Below, one piece after another: positions 1 to 10,229 of a DNA stretch of 64,000 bases. Made by a program: the position numbers and the translations under genes. The notes under the pieces are model-generated. The model did not search any database. It saw only the letters and a list, made by a program, of their open reading frames with translations, and was not told the DNA's origin. Numbering within the stretch: the stretch's first letter is position 1; the number at the start of each line of letters is the position of its first letter. Source of the DNA: Carposina sasakii (Eukaryota; Arthropoda; Insecta; Lepidoptera; Carposinidae); NCBI GenBank assembly GCA_014607495.2, contig CP053171.1, positions 1,054,001 to 1,118,000 on the forward strand, written 5' to 3'.

Positions 1-967
1 CAATGTATAAAATAAGATTATATACACACCCTATTATATTCCTATCTTTCATAGCCAACTCTAATAAGCGGAGAGTATTTACTGGCCCAATGTTGTTAAA
101 GTTGGCGGGACTGTTAGGAACGTATCTATGAATCCACCGAGATGCAGAAAGCATCAGCTTACCATGTGCGTATTCTTCAACTTTATAAGCGAATACTGCT
201 TACGTTTTGGAAGCGAGATAATTGCTCTGCGCGGTTTATAGGAACATCTCACATTCGCAATGAAAATTAACCCTCCATGGAGCTTGATAATTTTAGTAAA
301 TTCAGTGGTACAGGTCTGTGACCCGTGACCGTAAAGGATCGAACCTTCGCCTTCCGACTGAAACATTTGATCAGCTGACATTATTAGCATTTATGCATGG
401 GGTATCCAGCTTCTGCAACGTAATAATATTTTCTGTAATGCCTTAAAATACGAAAAACAATAGAGATACTAAGAAAAATTCTATCCTATATCCAGATACC
501 TAAATTGCCATTTCACTGCATTTCATTCTCTCCATCTAGTTCTCTAAACAACTATCATAACAACATGTTATAATGTCAATTAACATAGGCGCTGGTGTGT
601 ACGCGATTTGACGGCATTTATCGTATATTTTCCGTTACTTCCATACTTGACCGACAACAACCTGCTGCAACTTTACAAAAGTATGTACACATCTCACTCG
701 AAAGCATTCTCCAACAACAGGCAAAGCAATACTTTGTAGTAAACCTTTAAGAAATTACATGAGGAGATGTAAAAATCAATCTAGACTAGGAACATAGGGG
801 TGCATGGGAGTGTAGGTACTGAATAAATGTAGTAAGTAATTTATAATTAATAGTTACATAAAGGGCGCCAAGTGAAACCCCTCCGGTTTAATGGCACCCT
901 GAACCTAATTGTAATTCTTTTAAAAATCAAAAATAAATTTAAAAAAAAACATAGACAAATGGCCAAT
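1..967. other. Unassigned AT-rich DNA with one repeat scrap
   Basis: No gene is recognisable. Positions about 286-355 (GGTACAGGTCTGTGACC and the GATCGAACCTTCGCCTTCC run) resemble the 3' part of the repeat at 52030-52535, so this is probably a diverged fragment of that family. The 78-codon minus-strand frame across 154-390 overlaps this scrap and has no recognisable domain. The rest shows nothing I can name. Confidence 0.4.
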
Positions 968-1255
968 TTCAATACTAGAGATCAAAAAGAATGTGACATT
1001 TTTTAAATCAAAATTTGAATTTTAGTTAGGAAACAATTGACGATCTAATCTGCGCCCGTACCATGAATTTGTTGAGAGCGAGATGTCTCACATTTACGCG
1101 TCAAATTCACAGAGCTTATAACAACTAGATAAAGTAAGTGTATATACTTTGCCTATAAAAACTGAGTTGGGAATTAGAATAGACGAGTGTTCTCAAGCTA
1201 AGACTGAATGATTTATCCTAAAACAAGTGCCTGCAATCCTTTTTTACACGTCATG
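968..1255. repeat. Fragment of inverted-repeat element (shared with 47223-47787)
   Basis: The segment starts with CAATACTAGAGATCAAAAAG. It continues through GAATTTGTTGAGAGCGAGATGTCTCAC and a tract ending near CAATCCTTTTTTACAC. The same blocks occur in the same order at about 47232-47440. Reverse complements of the first blocks occur at 47450-47545 and 47766-47787, so the family has long inverted arms. Only one arm is present here. A small non-autonomous DNA element is the likely identity; I cannot name the superfamily. Confidence 0.5.
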
Positions 1256-1558
1256 AAGTTCATACACATAAAATCTCTCAAGATCGTTTCTAGATATTGA
1301 CTGTAAGTAGGGTAGTACCAATCTATGCATGTAAAATGCTTTGTCCTGAATGACTGAGCCATCAAAAAAGCCTGAATCGCTGATCTTAGAGACCTGAAGC
1401 TTAGAGCATATGTATGTTAAGCGTAGACAAAGAAAGCATTTTTCGGAATTCACGCAAACGATGTTTTGGGCATCCGCTAGACACTGTTTAAAACTTCCCA
1501 TTATGGCACAATTATCTTGCTAACATACTATACAAGCATATAACATACTGTATAAATC
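1256..1558. other. No recognisable feature
   Basis: An 85-codon minus-strand frame (1244-1501) covers most of this stretch but shows no motif, signal or membrane segment I recognise. I regard it as chance. Confidence 0.3.
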
Positions 1559-1749
1559 AGTAGAGGGACATGAGGGTCTTGGTGTTTTGTAGGCGATGGG
1601 CTGACCACCTGTCACTACTAACCGAACTTGTACATCTCAACTGTACCCTCAAAATTGGTCAGAAGTGGCACCATGTGATCCAATCGGCCCTTGGTGCTCT
1701 GCCTACCCCGTAAGGGATAAAGGCGTGATTATATGTATGTATGTATGTA
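1559..1749 (+). repeat. Interspersed repeat with (TATG)n tail
   Basis: The segment runs from GTAGAGGGACATGAGGGTC through GCGATGGGCTGACCACC and TACCCCGTAAGGGATAAAGG to a TATG microsatellite. The reverse complement occurs at 49240-49440, and a shorter one at 18591-18715. All end in the same microsatellite tail, which points to a retroposon 3' end (non-LTR or SINE) rather than a DNA element. No coding capacity is visible. Confidence 0.65.
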
Positions 1750-1794
1750 TCTTCCTAACATTATAAATGTAAAAAATAAGAAAGTATGTTACCT

Positions 1795-1930
1795 ATTTAT
1801 CTCACTTTGGTATCTGGTATGCTGGAAGAAATCTCTTGCAGAGATAAGCACGCCTTTGTATACATTATTTTTTGCAAATTTCACTGTTTTTACTGTAGTG
1901 TTTGTGTACAATAAAGTATAAAGAATGTTA
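1795..1930 (+). repeat. CR1/jockey-like LINE 3' end
   Basis: This is a LINE 3' untranslated end. It has GCTGGAAGAAATCTCTTGC, AGAGATAAGCACGCCTTTGT and a terminal GTACAATAAAGTATAAAGAA run. The same blocks occur at 42424-42550, 46427-46530, 59047-59105 and, in part, 15695-15790 and 60733-60780. In the two longest copies they lie downstream of a short reverse-transcriptase C-terminus, which identifies them as LINE tails. No open reading frame remains here. Confidence 0.6.
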
Positions 1931-2411
1931 GGATGTTTAGTTTCTTTTTCACATAAAAACTACCGAACAAATCACAATAATGTAGCTTATACAGTAGAAT
2001 GCAGGCTATATACACAGACGAAGTTGCGGGCGAGAGTTTTCTATAACAAACGTGGTAAAGCCACATCCTTTTTGTATTGCAAGCATATTTTTGTAAAACT
2101 TGGAAAGCACCTAGAAAGTGGAATATACGAGCGCTTTCAGCGCTAAAGGAGGGTAGTTATAAAAGTTGATGTACTTACGGTAAAGTTTCTTTTGCTTTGA
2201 GAGTAAATTTTATTCGGAGTTTTTCGCGTGCTTATTTTACGAAAGACTATCTTATTAATGGTTTTAGGATAAGTTCTTTATCGCGGTCTAGAAGAGCACA
2301 TCTACCATTAATCGTAGTGGAAGAGTGTTGTAAGAGTAGGTAACAAAAGACCGTGGCAAGGGATGGTAATTATTACCATTATTGATATAGATTTACGCAC
2401 ATACCTATATA
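1931..2411. other. No recognisable feature
   Basis: Short frames such as 1925-2146 have no recognisable domain. The phrase GTTGCGGGCGAGAGTTTTC near 2023 recalls the conserved 3' part of Helitron-like elements but is too short to call. Confidence 0.3.
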
Positions 2412-2413
2412 CA

Positions 2414-2748
2414 GGATGATTTTTGGTCGTCAACGTTCCCGAAAACTACGGAATCTCCTCATCATCACGATCATTTTCTCCATGGGAGCATACCTGGGAA
2501 GTGTCTGGTTCTTAAGATATTAGGGACCAAAGTTGAGTGAATAGACTGCGTTTTTCTGCATAATGCACATAAACGCGCGTAGCAAGATTTTTTAACGAGC
2601 ATAAACACTGGACACTGTAAATTTCGCCCGATCAAGTAATAAAATTAAAAAATATATTACATCGTTTCCCAGATTTTTTTTGCATAAACTTACTTTACTT
2701 GATTTATAGAGTATGTACCCTTCGTTAAGGGCAACAAAAAATATCCTG
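2414..2748 (-). mobile_element. TA-flanked small inverted-end element, copy 1
   Basis: The copy begins CAGGATGATTTTTGGTCGTCAACG and ends TTCGTTAAGGGCAAC...ATATCCTG, with TA directly on both sides. The family has short inverted ends (CAGGGTG...CACCCTG), is about 335-390 bp long and carries no open reading frame. A TA target duplication with such ends suggests a Tc1/mariner-type non-autonomous element. The superfamily is my inference from the TA flanks. Other copies: 11661, 20783, 23660, 46589, 49577, 54175, 62533, 62816 and 63423. Confidence 0.7.
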
Positions 2749-3018
2749 TATAAAAAAGGATTTTTACCTACACAAAATGGGGTAACCACAACTGCAAAGA
2801 TCACAAGATACTGCAGTCATGTTTAGCATAGAGGGAATACATCACTTACAAGTAGCTAGCTCGCCTGAGAGAATGATGTACATTTTGCAAAAAAAAGCAA
2901 AATGTACCCACCACTTTATAATTAGTGTGATTTTGAATAAGGTAGTCTTTTTGATATACCGGTAAAATATAATCACGATATGAACAAAATACAATGAATT
3001 ATAGTACAGTGACCTATA
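2749..3018. other. Short unassigned spacer
   Basis: CTAGCTCGCCTGAGAGAATG near 2855 matches the repeat family seen at 17538-17620, 43137-43245 and 51580-51775. Nothing else is recognised. Confidence 0.35.
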
Positions 3019-3278
3019 CAGGATGTAACAGAAAGGGTATGTTAAGCGAAAAGCTATGTAAATAGCCCACTATAGATATCCTATTTCCAGAATTTGAGAC
3101 TCGAAATCATATTTTTATTTTTCAAGATTGTATGAAGAATTCCGAAACAACTCAGGAATGTCCATACAATCTTGAAAAATAAAAATATGATTTCGAGTCT
3201 CAAATTTTGGAAATAGGATCTCTATAGTGGGCTATTTACATAGCTTTTCGCTTAACATACCCTTTCTGTTACACCCTG
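3019..3278. mobile_element. 260-bp near-perfect palindromic element, TA-flanked
   Basis: The left arm (CAGGATGTAACAGAAAGGG...) is the reverse complement of the right arm (...CCCTTTCTGTTACACCCTG) almost throughout. The arms are about 115-120 bp, with a short non-paired centre near 3140-3160. TA lies on both sides. It has no open reading frame, and its transcript would fold into a long hairpin. Related but more diverged copies are at 13985-14046, 20567-20776 and 54795-55036. It is best described as a non-autonomous DNA element with very long terminal inverted repeats. Confidence 0.8.
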
Positions 3279-3790
3279 TATATTTAATTGAAAAATAAAC
3301 ACCAAAAACATTTTATGTTTACTTATATTAAAGTATGATAATATTTATATCAAAATCATTCCAGTCATATATAAACCCCGAGGGGGTGCAAGACGTTATT
3401 TAATTACCGACAGGGTGGTTTAAGGGTTTCTCGGTCTCATCTTAACCTATTTACTGGGGTTAAATTCCCCATTTTATATTTTATGTTTGTACACATTTCA
3501 ATTTTTTCGGAAAGTAAAACAGCTGATTCGATATTATTTTCAGACTGTACCTAAACATTAACCGAATATTATTTTTCCCTAATATTTTATTTCGCGTTTT
3601 TTCTAGTTGTTAATTTCGTCACACGATGTCATTTTTCCGTTTCAGCCACAGTGCGCGGCTTACGTTTTACATTTCAAATTAGATAGTACACATAATTTAT
3701 AATAAGCAAGTTTGTTTGTAACCCCTTCCTTCATGTATTTACTCAATAAGTCTTCTTGAAATTTTGTATAGTTCCAAGTATGTACTGAGA
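3279..3790. other. Unassigned AT-rich DNA
   Basis: I see no gene or repeat I can name here. ATGTCATTTTTCCG and GTGCGCGGCTTACG near 3626-3665 are locally GC-rich but have no known counterpart in the window. Confidence 0.3.
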
Positions 3791-3794
3791 AGAA

Positions 3795-3838
3795 TATTAT
3801 TATTTAGTACACGCGGACGAAATCGTGGGCAACAGCTA
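3795..3838 (+). mobile_element. Helitron-like 3' end fragment
   Basis: The block ACACGCGGACGAAATCGTGGGCAACAG is followed by CTAG and then T. This matches the 3' end of the more complete element at 5739-5975 and the ends at 50203, 51303 and 62475. Helitron-like elements end in CTAG (CTRR) and insert before T. Only the last few dozen bases are preserved. Confidence 0.6.
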
Positions 3839-3957
3839 GTAAATAATAAATCTTTACACATGGTGGGTACTATCACCATATTATGTTACAATATAATAGC
3901 TATATAATAGTTTAAAAGTGGTCTCTATATCTACATTTTGTAATTCATTTCTATTAA

Positions 3958-4075
3958 CACATTCGCTGCCGGCAGATTTTCTAAGGGTGTCGGCATAAGG
4001 TCAACGCCCTAGTGCCAGGACGCAAATAAGCGTCAGTGGCACCTCTAGAAAGCCTAAAAGACGCAGGACTCTGTA
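3958..4075. repeat. Repeat beginning ACACATTCGCTGCCGGC
   Basis: The blocks ACATTCGCTGCCGG, CAGATTTTCTAAGGGTG, CGCAAATAAGCGTCAG and CACCTCTAGAAAGCCTAAAAG occur here and, inverted, at 50820-50950. Each copy is itself partly palindromic. The overlapping frames 3981-4193 and 4036-4281 are by-products of this repeat. Type unknown; probably a small DNA element. Confidence 0.55.
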
Positions 4076-5040
4076 ATAGCAAGTTTATAAATAAATATAA
4101 ACCTAAAAATGTAAATAACAATTTTATTACATCACCTTTGATTCTGCTCACTTTGCTGGATATTTTTTTCCGTAAAAAAGCTTTTTCTCTCATTAAACGT
4201 GGACTTTATCTCTTATCTTCAAATAATTTGGTTTCCAAGACATTTCACCCGAGTGCCTCTTCGTCTTTAAGGAGTCTTTAAAAATGAGGACTTTCTTTTT
4301 CTCATCTAGACTCGTGGAACTCGGTTCCCTACTATGTTTTGCTCGTTAGATATAATTGCAAAAATTATTATAACTAGCTTAAATTTATGTAAAGTAAAGA
4401 TTAAATTGAAAACTACTAGCTTAGGCATATTTCATATACCGAATATCTTTGGAAACTAAGTAGAATTATTAATTATTTTATCGGTAAAAGCTTAGAGATG
4501 TTTCAGTGATGGTTTTGATGAACTAGCTAGAATATATTGTTTAGATGAAAGGCAGATTTTTCAATAATAACTACACTTTAGTTCGCTACTGAATAAATTT
4601 GACGCAGTCTTTCTGTAAAACCTGATCAAGATAGAAACAAGATCAACTTTATGATCCCCCAAAGAAATGCACACATCGATCAAAACAAGCTTACTTAGTA
4701 CTACTTCTAAGAGCAGTACCTAGTGAGTGTAGAACTTGTAAAATATCGAGGTAAAGAGGTATCCTACCACGTTTTCAGTTTCCTAAAATCACATGAACTT
4801 AAATGGAAATTCAACTCGGGGATTAGTTTGAAATTCAAAACTCGAAGTACCTGCGTTAGTTTTTATGAAATTACGTTTTGTGATTTCCAATATTTTTATT
4901 GAAATTGGTTTTTGGACAATCGAAATTTAATCTTCCTTTTTAGTCCTATCCAGGACTAGGTTTATGTTCAACATTTTTTCAAAGTAAATCTGTTAAAGAT
5001 TTTTTTAAATAGGTATTTTTGAATTATGTATCTACTGATC
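4076..5040. other. No recognisable feature
   Basis: AT-rich sequence with no recognised gene, RNA or repeat copy. Short frames are interrupted on every strand. Confidence 0.35.
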
Positions 5041-5180
5041 TGGAGCTACAGCTTCGTTAGAATACATCAGCTGCAACTCAGGGGCAGTTTTTTAGGCGAT
5101 ACCTACTCGTACAGCTGACCCTGTTATACTAAACGTGACTGTGGTATAACCTTCATGATCCTGCAGTGCTGGCTACCTCA
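5041..5180. repeat. Diverged copy of the AATACATCAGCTGCA repeat
   Basis: TTAGAATACATCAGCTGCAACTC is followed by a CTGTTATACTAAACGTG block and ATGATCCTGCAGTGCTGGCTACC. The same blocks in the same order occur at 41135-41345, 44700-44830, 56430-56580 and, on the other strand or in part, at 17538-17620, 43137-43245, 49120-49200 and 51580-51775. It is non-coding and its class is unknown. Confidence 0.5.
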
Positions 5181-5282
5181 TTACGGGAACACAGCTATAT
5201 GTATACAAAATGTATGTACGTAAATAATGTATTTTTTAGAGATGCACGCCTCATACTGTTTATGCAAAGAATAAACGTCATC

Positions 5283-5493
5283 GTCATCAGCCTATTTCAG
5301 TCCACTGCTGAACTTAGGCCTGCCCCAGGGTACGCCACAAAGGTGTGCACTGCCATGGGATTTTTGCCAACAGTCAACACGCTGGGCAGGCAGGTTGGTG
5401 ACCGCAGTTTGTATTTTGGACTATGTTGCCTCGTACAATACCCACGAGCAGACATGGGGTGGTACGAATTCTACTCTGCCAGCACCGCGCGGC
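5283..5493 (-). mobile_element. SINE-like retroposon with RTE-like 3' end, copy 1
   Basis: Read on the minus strand, the family begins GCCGCGTGGTGCCGGCAGAG and ends GTCCAGCAGTGGACTGCAATAGGCTGAAGAAG. This copy is truncated inside its middle. The 3' part resembles the end of RTE LINEs, whose last codons read roughly EAYVQQ, so RTE machinery may mobilise it. The 117-codon plus-strand frame here (5166-5519) is an artefact of this repeat. Confidence 0.65.
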
Positions 5494-5738
5494 AACGCAA
5501 AGCACATTTTTATTTTTAGTTAAGCAAGCCTAGCGTGTATGCTGATATCAAAGTGATAGGCGTATCCATTTATCCCAAAATTCCAAGAGAAATGACGTAA
5601 AGTTTACACGGACAAAGTCGTGTACGAGCGCTATAAGATATTGCATTTATATTGCAGAACACGCTCGTATTTTGTCAGTACATTAAAGCAAATATGAAGC
5701 TCTTATATAACCGTTATGCTACCATATAGTCGTAGAAA
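5494..5738. other. No recognisable feature
   Basis: Short spacer between a SINE-like copy and a Helitron-like element; nothing recognised. Confidence 0.3.
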
Positions 5739-5975
5739 TCCTACTAATATTATAAACGCGAAAGTTTGTGAGTATGGATGGATGGATGGATGTTTGTTAC
5801 TCTTTCACGTAAAAACGGCTAAAGAGATTTTAATTAAATTTGGTATTTAGTTAGCTGACATCCTGGATTAACACACAGGTTACTTTTTATCCCGGGAAAA
5901 TATTCTAATCCCGGATAATTTCGACATTTTGTTTTTTCTGCAGTCCACGCGGATGAAGTCGCGGGCGTCTTCTAG
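5739..5975 (+). mobile_element. Helitron-like element (lepidopteran Lep1-type), 237 bp
   Basis: It starts TCCTACTAATATTATAAACG after an A and ends ...GTCGCGGGCGTCTTCTAG before a T, as expected for Helitron insertion between A and T with 3' CTAG. It contains the internal (ATGG)n microsatellite near 5774-5793 and the blocks TTGTTACTCTTTCACG, AAATTTGGTAT and TACTTTTTATCCCGGGAAAA, which recur across Lepidoptera. It has no Rep/helicase coding and is therefore non-autonomous. Partial relatives: 3795-3838, 50026-50203, 51020-51303 and 61855-62479. Confidence 0.75.
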
Positions 5976-6238
5976 TGCTGAATAAAAGTCAAACAAAGTC
6001 ATTAATGTTGCTCTGAGAAACCAGCAATATATTTAAAACCCGAAGTCAGAACGCTAAATCAACTTGTCATAACGCCAAAGTTTATAATTTAGTAGTTACA
6101 TAGTTACAGATTCTATTATAATTCAAGCCCGCTAACCCGTTGTTCTCAACTATCGGAAACAACTCTAAAAGATTCGAAATGCTTACCTACTATTAAACTA
6201 TATACTTCTCGATTTTTAAAGCATGTTGATGCATTGAC
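5976..6238. other. No recognisable feature
   Basis: AT-rich spacer without recognised elements. Confidence 0.3.
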
Positions 6239-6490
6239 GGCCGACTGGTCTAGTAGGTAGTGACCCTGCCTATGACGCCATAAGTTCTGGGTTCGAATCC
6301 CGGTAGGTGCAACATTGATATGATGAATATCAGTGTTTGTTTCCGAGTCATGGATGTTTCTATATTTATCTATGTATTTATATACCGTTGCTTAGTACCC
6401 ACGACACAAGACCTTAGGGATCTTAGTGTGGGACTAGGTTAATGTGTTGTGTAGTGTGTGAATATTTATTTATTTATATTTATTTTTTTT
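6239..6490 (+). mobile_element. tRNA-derived SINE, family 2, about 252 bp
   Basis: The head GGCCGACTGGTCTAGTAGG resembles a pol III A box, and GGGTTCGAATCCCGG is an almost canonical B box. The body then carries AATATCAGTGTTTG, GTACCCACGACACAAGACC and GGGATCTTAGTGTGGG, and the tail is (ATTT)n. Other copies: 19639-19770 (shortened), 47795-47995 and 57893-58112 (both minus). The anticodon region does not fold as a working tRNA, so this is a SINE rather than a tRNA gene. Confidence 0.85.
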
Positions 6491-6598
6491 AAATGTATGA
6501 GTACGAGAGGTATCATTATACAATATCATAAATACATCACTATGTGACCAAGATCAGATAAATATTGTTGACAGTTATTATTTCGGTTATATGTAGGC

Positions 6599-6744
6599 AT
6601 AAGGTCTTTTCAAAATTAGTGATTATCTTTTGACACGAAACTAGGTAGGTGAAAAGAAACAACTTTCACTATTGCACCTACTCCGAAATAGTGAAAAAAA
6701 AATCAGCCGTTGCGTACATTTCAGTGCATTTGAAAAGACCTTAT
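6599..6744 (+). mobile_element. Inverted-repeat element with ACTAGGTAGG arms, internally deleted
   Basis: The left end ATAAGGTCTTTTCAAAATTAG and right end TTTGAAAAGACCTTAT are inverted. The left arm then reads GACACGAAACTAGGTAGGTG and ACAACTTTCACTAT. Fuller copies at 15109-15298, 15405-15622 and 40304-40522 have two arms of about 100 bp. Here most of the right arm is missing. It has no open reading frame. Confidence 0.7.
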
Positions 6745-6764
6745 AGATAGTATAGAATATTTAA

Positions 6765-6975
6765 GCCTCGAGCAAACCGGATGCGTACACGTAAGCGTAT
6801 ACGTACACGTACCTCTGAGCTGTAATGTATGGAACTGTGTAGGCACGGGCAGACCGGATGCGTATGCGTAGACGTAAGCATAGACGTCAAGCGGTGACAG
6901 TTCCATACATTAATCTCAGAGGTACGTGTACGTCTACGCTTACGTGCACGCATACGCATTCGGTGTGCTCGGGGC
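6765..6975. mobile_element. TTAA-flanked palindromic element, copy 1
   Basis: The arms begin GCCTCGAGCAAACCGGATGCG and end, inverted, CGCATTCGGTGTGCTCGGGGC. They contain runs of alternating ACGTA/GCGTA (for example near 6787-6815 and 6928-6955). TTAA precedes the element and TTTA follows it, consistent with a piggyBac-type TTAA target with one substitution. Other copies: 24318-24475 (left part only) and 57596-57798. The overlapping frames at 6721-7067 only reflect this repeat. The piggyBac link is inferred from the TTAA flanks. Confidence 0.65.
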
Positions 6976-7069
6976 TTTATTCTATTTAGAATAGAAGTTT
7001 TTCTTTCATTGAAGTAGTCAAAAAGTCTTTCATTAATTATACCTATCAAAAAAAAGTGCTTCGGCAAAA

Positions 7070-7130
7070 TTTATTTATTATTAGATTATTTTATTATCAT
7101 TATTATTATTAATTATAATTATTATCCTAT
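7070..7130. repeat. (ATT)n-like low-complexity tract
   Basis: Imperfect TTA/ATT trinucleotide repeats with no associated element. Confidence 0.7.
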
Positions 7131-8630
7131 TTAGAAGTAATTTGGCGAATTCATTCTATAGTTGGCTCGATGCAGCTCCACTAGGATTTTCTAAGCTGTG
7201 TTACTACCCAACACACTGAAAGAAATCCCTCGGAAAAATATAATGAAATAGTCCTAATCTCACGCTTGCGGTGGACAGATAATGATATCGCCGGACCTTG
7301 TACTGTGGTGTAAATTGTAAGCGATAGCGATTTGTATAGTTTCATAGAAGAACTCCCGTACATGACCTCAAAGCACCATTATTTGTATGCAGATACACAG
7401 ATAATGTAGTCCTAAATACAGCAACTAACGCCATCGTTCAAAGAAACTATTGAAACATACAGTTTTTATTATTTTGGAGTTATCATATAATTATTTACGA
7501 ATCAGCTGCTGTTTCGAAAACCTAGAAAGCTCTCCAATAGTTGTGAAGGACGAAATCCATCCTATGGCCTGTCTTACGCTTCGAAATTCTGCAGCGATGG
7601 TAAGCAAAAGTGCTGCCATCTCTTTTTATATCAAATTGTTTTCCAACAGGCCTGTCAGTCGCAACAAAAATTTCAAAAGTATGCTGCCATCTCTAAGGTA
7701 TATAAAATTGTTTTACAGCAGGGCGATCCCTACAAATATTTGGATCATGTTAAAAGAAATTGAAAATGTCGAAGTTTGTAGCTTATACCGAAGTCATAGG
7801 TTTACCCAAGTCGTTTAGCAAACGCTGAGTGAGTATACTCGCTAACACCCCTATATTCTATTAGCTTTTGACGTCCATTACGGTTTCTCAACCAAACACA
7901 GTGCAATTTGATGAAAATAAACAAGCAATGTAAACGCTGCCAGCGATATTTTCACTGGAAGATTTTGACGTGAATGACATAATACAAGTCTGGGAAAGTA
8001 ATATGATTTTGTTGATTATGACCTTTCTTTGTTTGTTAGAGCGCAACGATGGACATTTTTCGGTTGTTTTGGATTGTTATTTTAGTGAAAACGTCCTGGG
8101 AACTCGTAAAAATATATTTGGTATCGTGGATAAAGGGATTTGAGGTATTATAGCTGTTCGTTAGGACAACAATGAGGTTTTTTTTTGTTAAGATAATAAG
8201 GGGCGAAAGAAACTCGCAAATTAGGTTTTTTTTTAAATAAGCATCATGCCACAAGCTCAGGTCTAATCTAGTGTACCTAAATAATACAAAAATATGTATC
8301 ATCAATACCATCATACCATGACAATTTTAACGGCACGAACTTATTGAACGAGTACCAAAATTCCCTTACTCAGGTAGCGTATACTGGTTAAATGAAACAA
8401 ATATACAGTACAAGAAGATCGTATATTGTCAGACCAATAATAACAACTTACGTTATTACTAAATAATCTTGATAGCGCGTTCCAGAAATCAATGACAGTC
8501 TAAACTAACGTCATCTATATCACGAGTTCAGAACTAATTCTAATGCGTATGAACACTTAACTTTCTAAAAAGTATGCAATATGTAAAATTAAAGTCCTGG
8601 TTGAATGTTAAAAAATATATTTACATATTA
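7131..8630. other. Unassigned DNA with a local duplication
   Basis: I see no gene I can name. The 122-codon frame at 7450-7818 lacks a recognisable domain, signal or transmembrane pattern and contains an imperfect internal duplication. CTGCCATCTCT followed by a TATATcAAATTGTTTT-like run occurs at 7614-7650 and again at 7682-7716. The remaining frames are short. Confidence 0.35.
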
Positions 8631-8635
8631 TAATT

Positions 8636-8745
8636 GACCCGATAGCTCAGTTGGTTAGAGCGAAAGCACGGTTTGCGAGAGGTCGTGAATTCAAATCTCA
8701 CTCGAGTGATTTTTTTTTTCATTTTCTTAATAATATTTATATTAA
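8636..8745 (+). mobile_element. tRNA-derived SINE, family 1
   Basis: GACCCGATAGCTCAGTTGG (A-box-like) and GTCGTGAATTCAAATC (B-box-like) are followed by CTCACTCGAGTGA, a T run and CATTTTCTTAATAATATTTA. The same head-to-tail order occurs on the minus strand at 27270-27385 and 48830-48935, and tails alone at 24027-24070 and 54598-54665. The acceptor arms do not pair over seven bases and the anticodon arm is irregular, so it is not a functional tRNA gene. Confidence 0.75.
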
Positions 8746-10228
8746 AATGTAAGTAATATCTACGTAAAATATAGGTATACAAGCTAAGTAACCCGAGCTC
8801 GAAAAGCACTACCCGAACCACTAGCCATTCTGACCACCATTTCTGTCATTCCCATTATAAATTCAAGTTTGATTGGCAGTGCTGGAGATTTTGACAGTAT
8901 TTTGACGTAACATTGGCATTTTCGACAACATGTGTCATTCATATTTGTTCGAAATTAAAAATATGGCTTGATGGTTTCCATGAAATCAAATATTTTTATT
9001 CTTTGTACATGTTTGTTATTTATTTTTGTTTCATTTATACTATTTAAATATACTAAAAATGGTCAGTAAGTAAAAGCGTAAAAAGTACATACAATTTATT
9101 TTATATTCCAAACTATTTTTAAAAGCTACTCGTTCGAAATGTTGGATGAGTGGAATTAGCTTAATGCCGTTTCGCCGCGTTCTGCTGAAATGCTTTATAA
9201 TCTGTGGTCAGCTTGTTAGCGGCCATTTTGCCTTTGTGGAAAAAAACGCGGGATTTTTAAGTATAGTCAAGTTTCGAATAGCTTTGTGACGTGATTGGTT
9301 GCTTTTTAGATCAGACACATACTATTGACGTATTTTGACTGTTTTCCGTTAGGAAAAATAGAATGATCTTTTACTATAGGTATATAGTGAAGTTGACTAA
9401 TGAAGATCTTGCTAGAAATAAAACTTACCTATATTTTGATTAGTGGGGGGCTATTTTACTCGTAATGATGTGAACACACATTGCTTCAACTGTTACTGTT
9501 GCCAATCCATAAAGCCTCATTCGAAATCAGTTGTCGTTAGATATGTATTATCCTACCACAGATATCTCACACTAGTCACACTGATTATTCCTAAAAGAAA
9601 TTGAACAGAAGTGTATTTATCATCTACACAATCAATTCTAATTGGCCAGTCCATCAAGTCCCACATAGTAAGGGTTCACCCTACTGCCGCATTTTTTGGC
9701 ACAAATTAAATTTTTGCGACCAGAAACGAATCCAATTGGAAATATATCTGAGCCATTCTAAATAGGTATTATAAGCGCCTAAGTGATATATTGTATCGCT
9801 TTGGCGCTATATGATGTTATATGTTTGTTTTTCTTTCTACACAAAATAAAGTTTTCCTATCTGATCTTGACCAATAAACCTGTACATTACTGTCCACAAG
9901 GGATATTGATTGAACACGCCTCACAATACCGTTTGAGTATGTTGTGATGTAGTCGCACGTACATCGCCTTAATAGTCCCTACAGCTACGAAACAGAACCT
10001 AGGAAGATGATGGAGGTGGCAAAAATGTATAAATCGTACCTAATGTAAACTTTACATGAGAGAAAATAGCAATACTCGTACTAGGGTTAGTCCCAGCTCC
10101 TCATTACCCAATTTGACCGCAAAAATGTATTTCTACAAAAAAGAGATGGGACCATTTCCATATCTGTATCCGTTATATCTACATTTTTTTGAGTTCAGGT
10201 GACAATATGTACCAAATGCCGTATAGTG
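8746..10228. other. Unassigned DNA
   Basis: No gene, RNA or repeat copy could be recognised across this stretch. Reading frames are short and broken on both strands. Confidence 0.35.
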
Positions 10229-10229
10229 A

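Noticed and set aside
7450..7818. 122-codon frame as a host gene
   Set aside because: No domain, signal or splice context; contains an imperfect duplication.
8636..8708. Possible tRNA gene (A- and B-box-like words)
   Set aside because: The acceptor arm does not pair over seven bases, the anticodon arm is irregular, and the same head with the same tail recurs elsewhere, so it is a SINE head.
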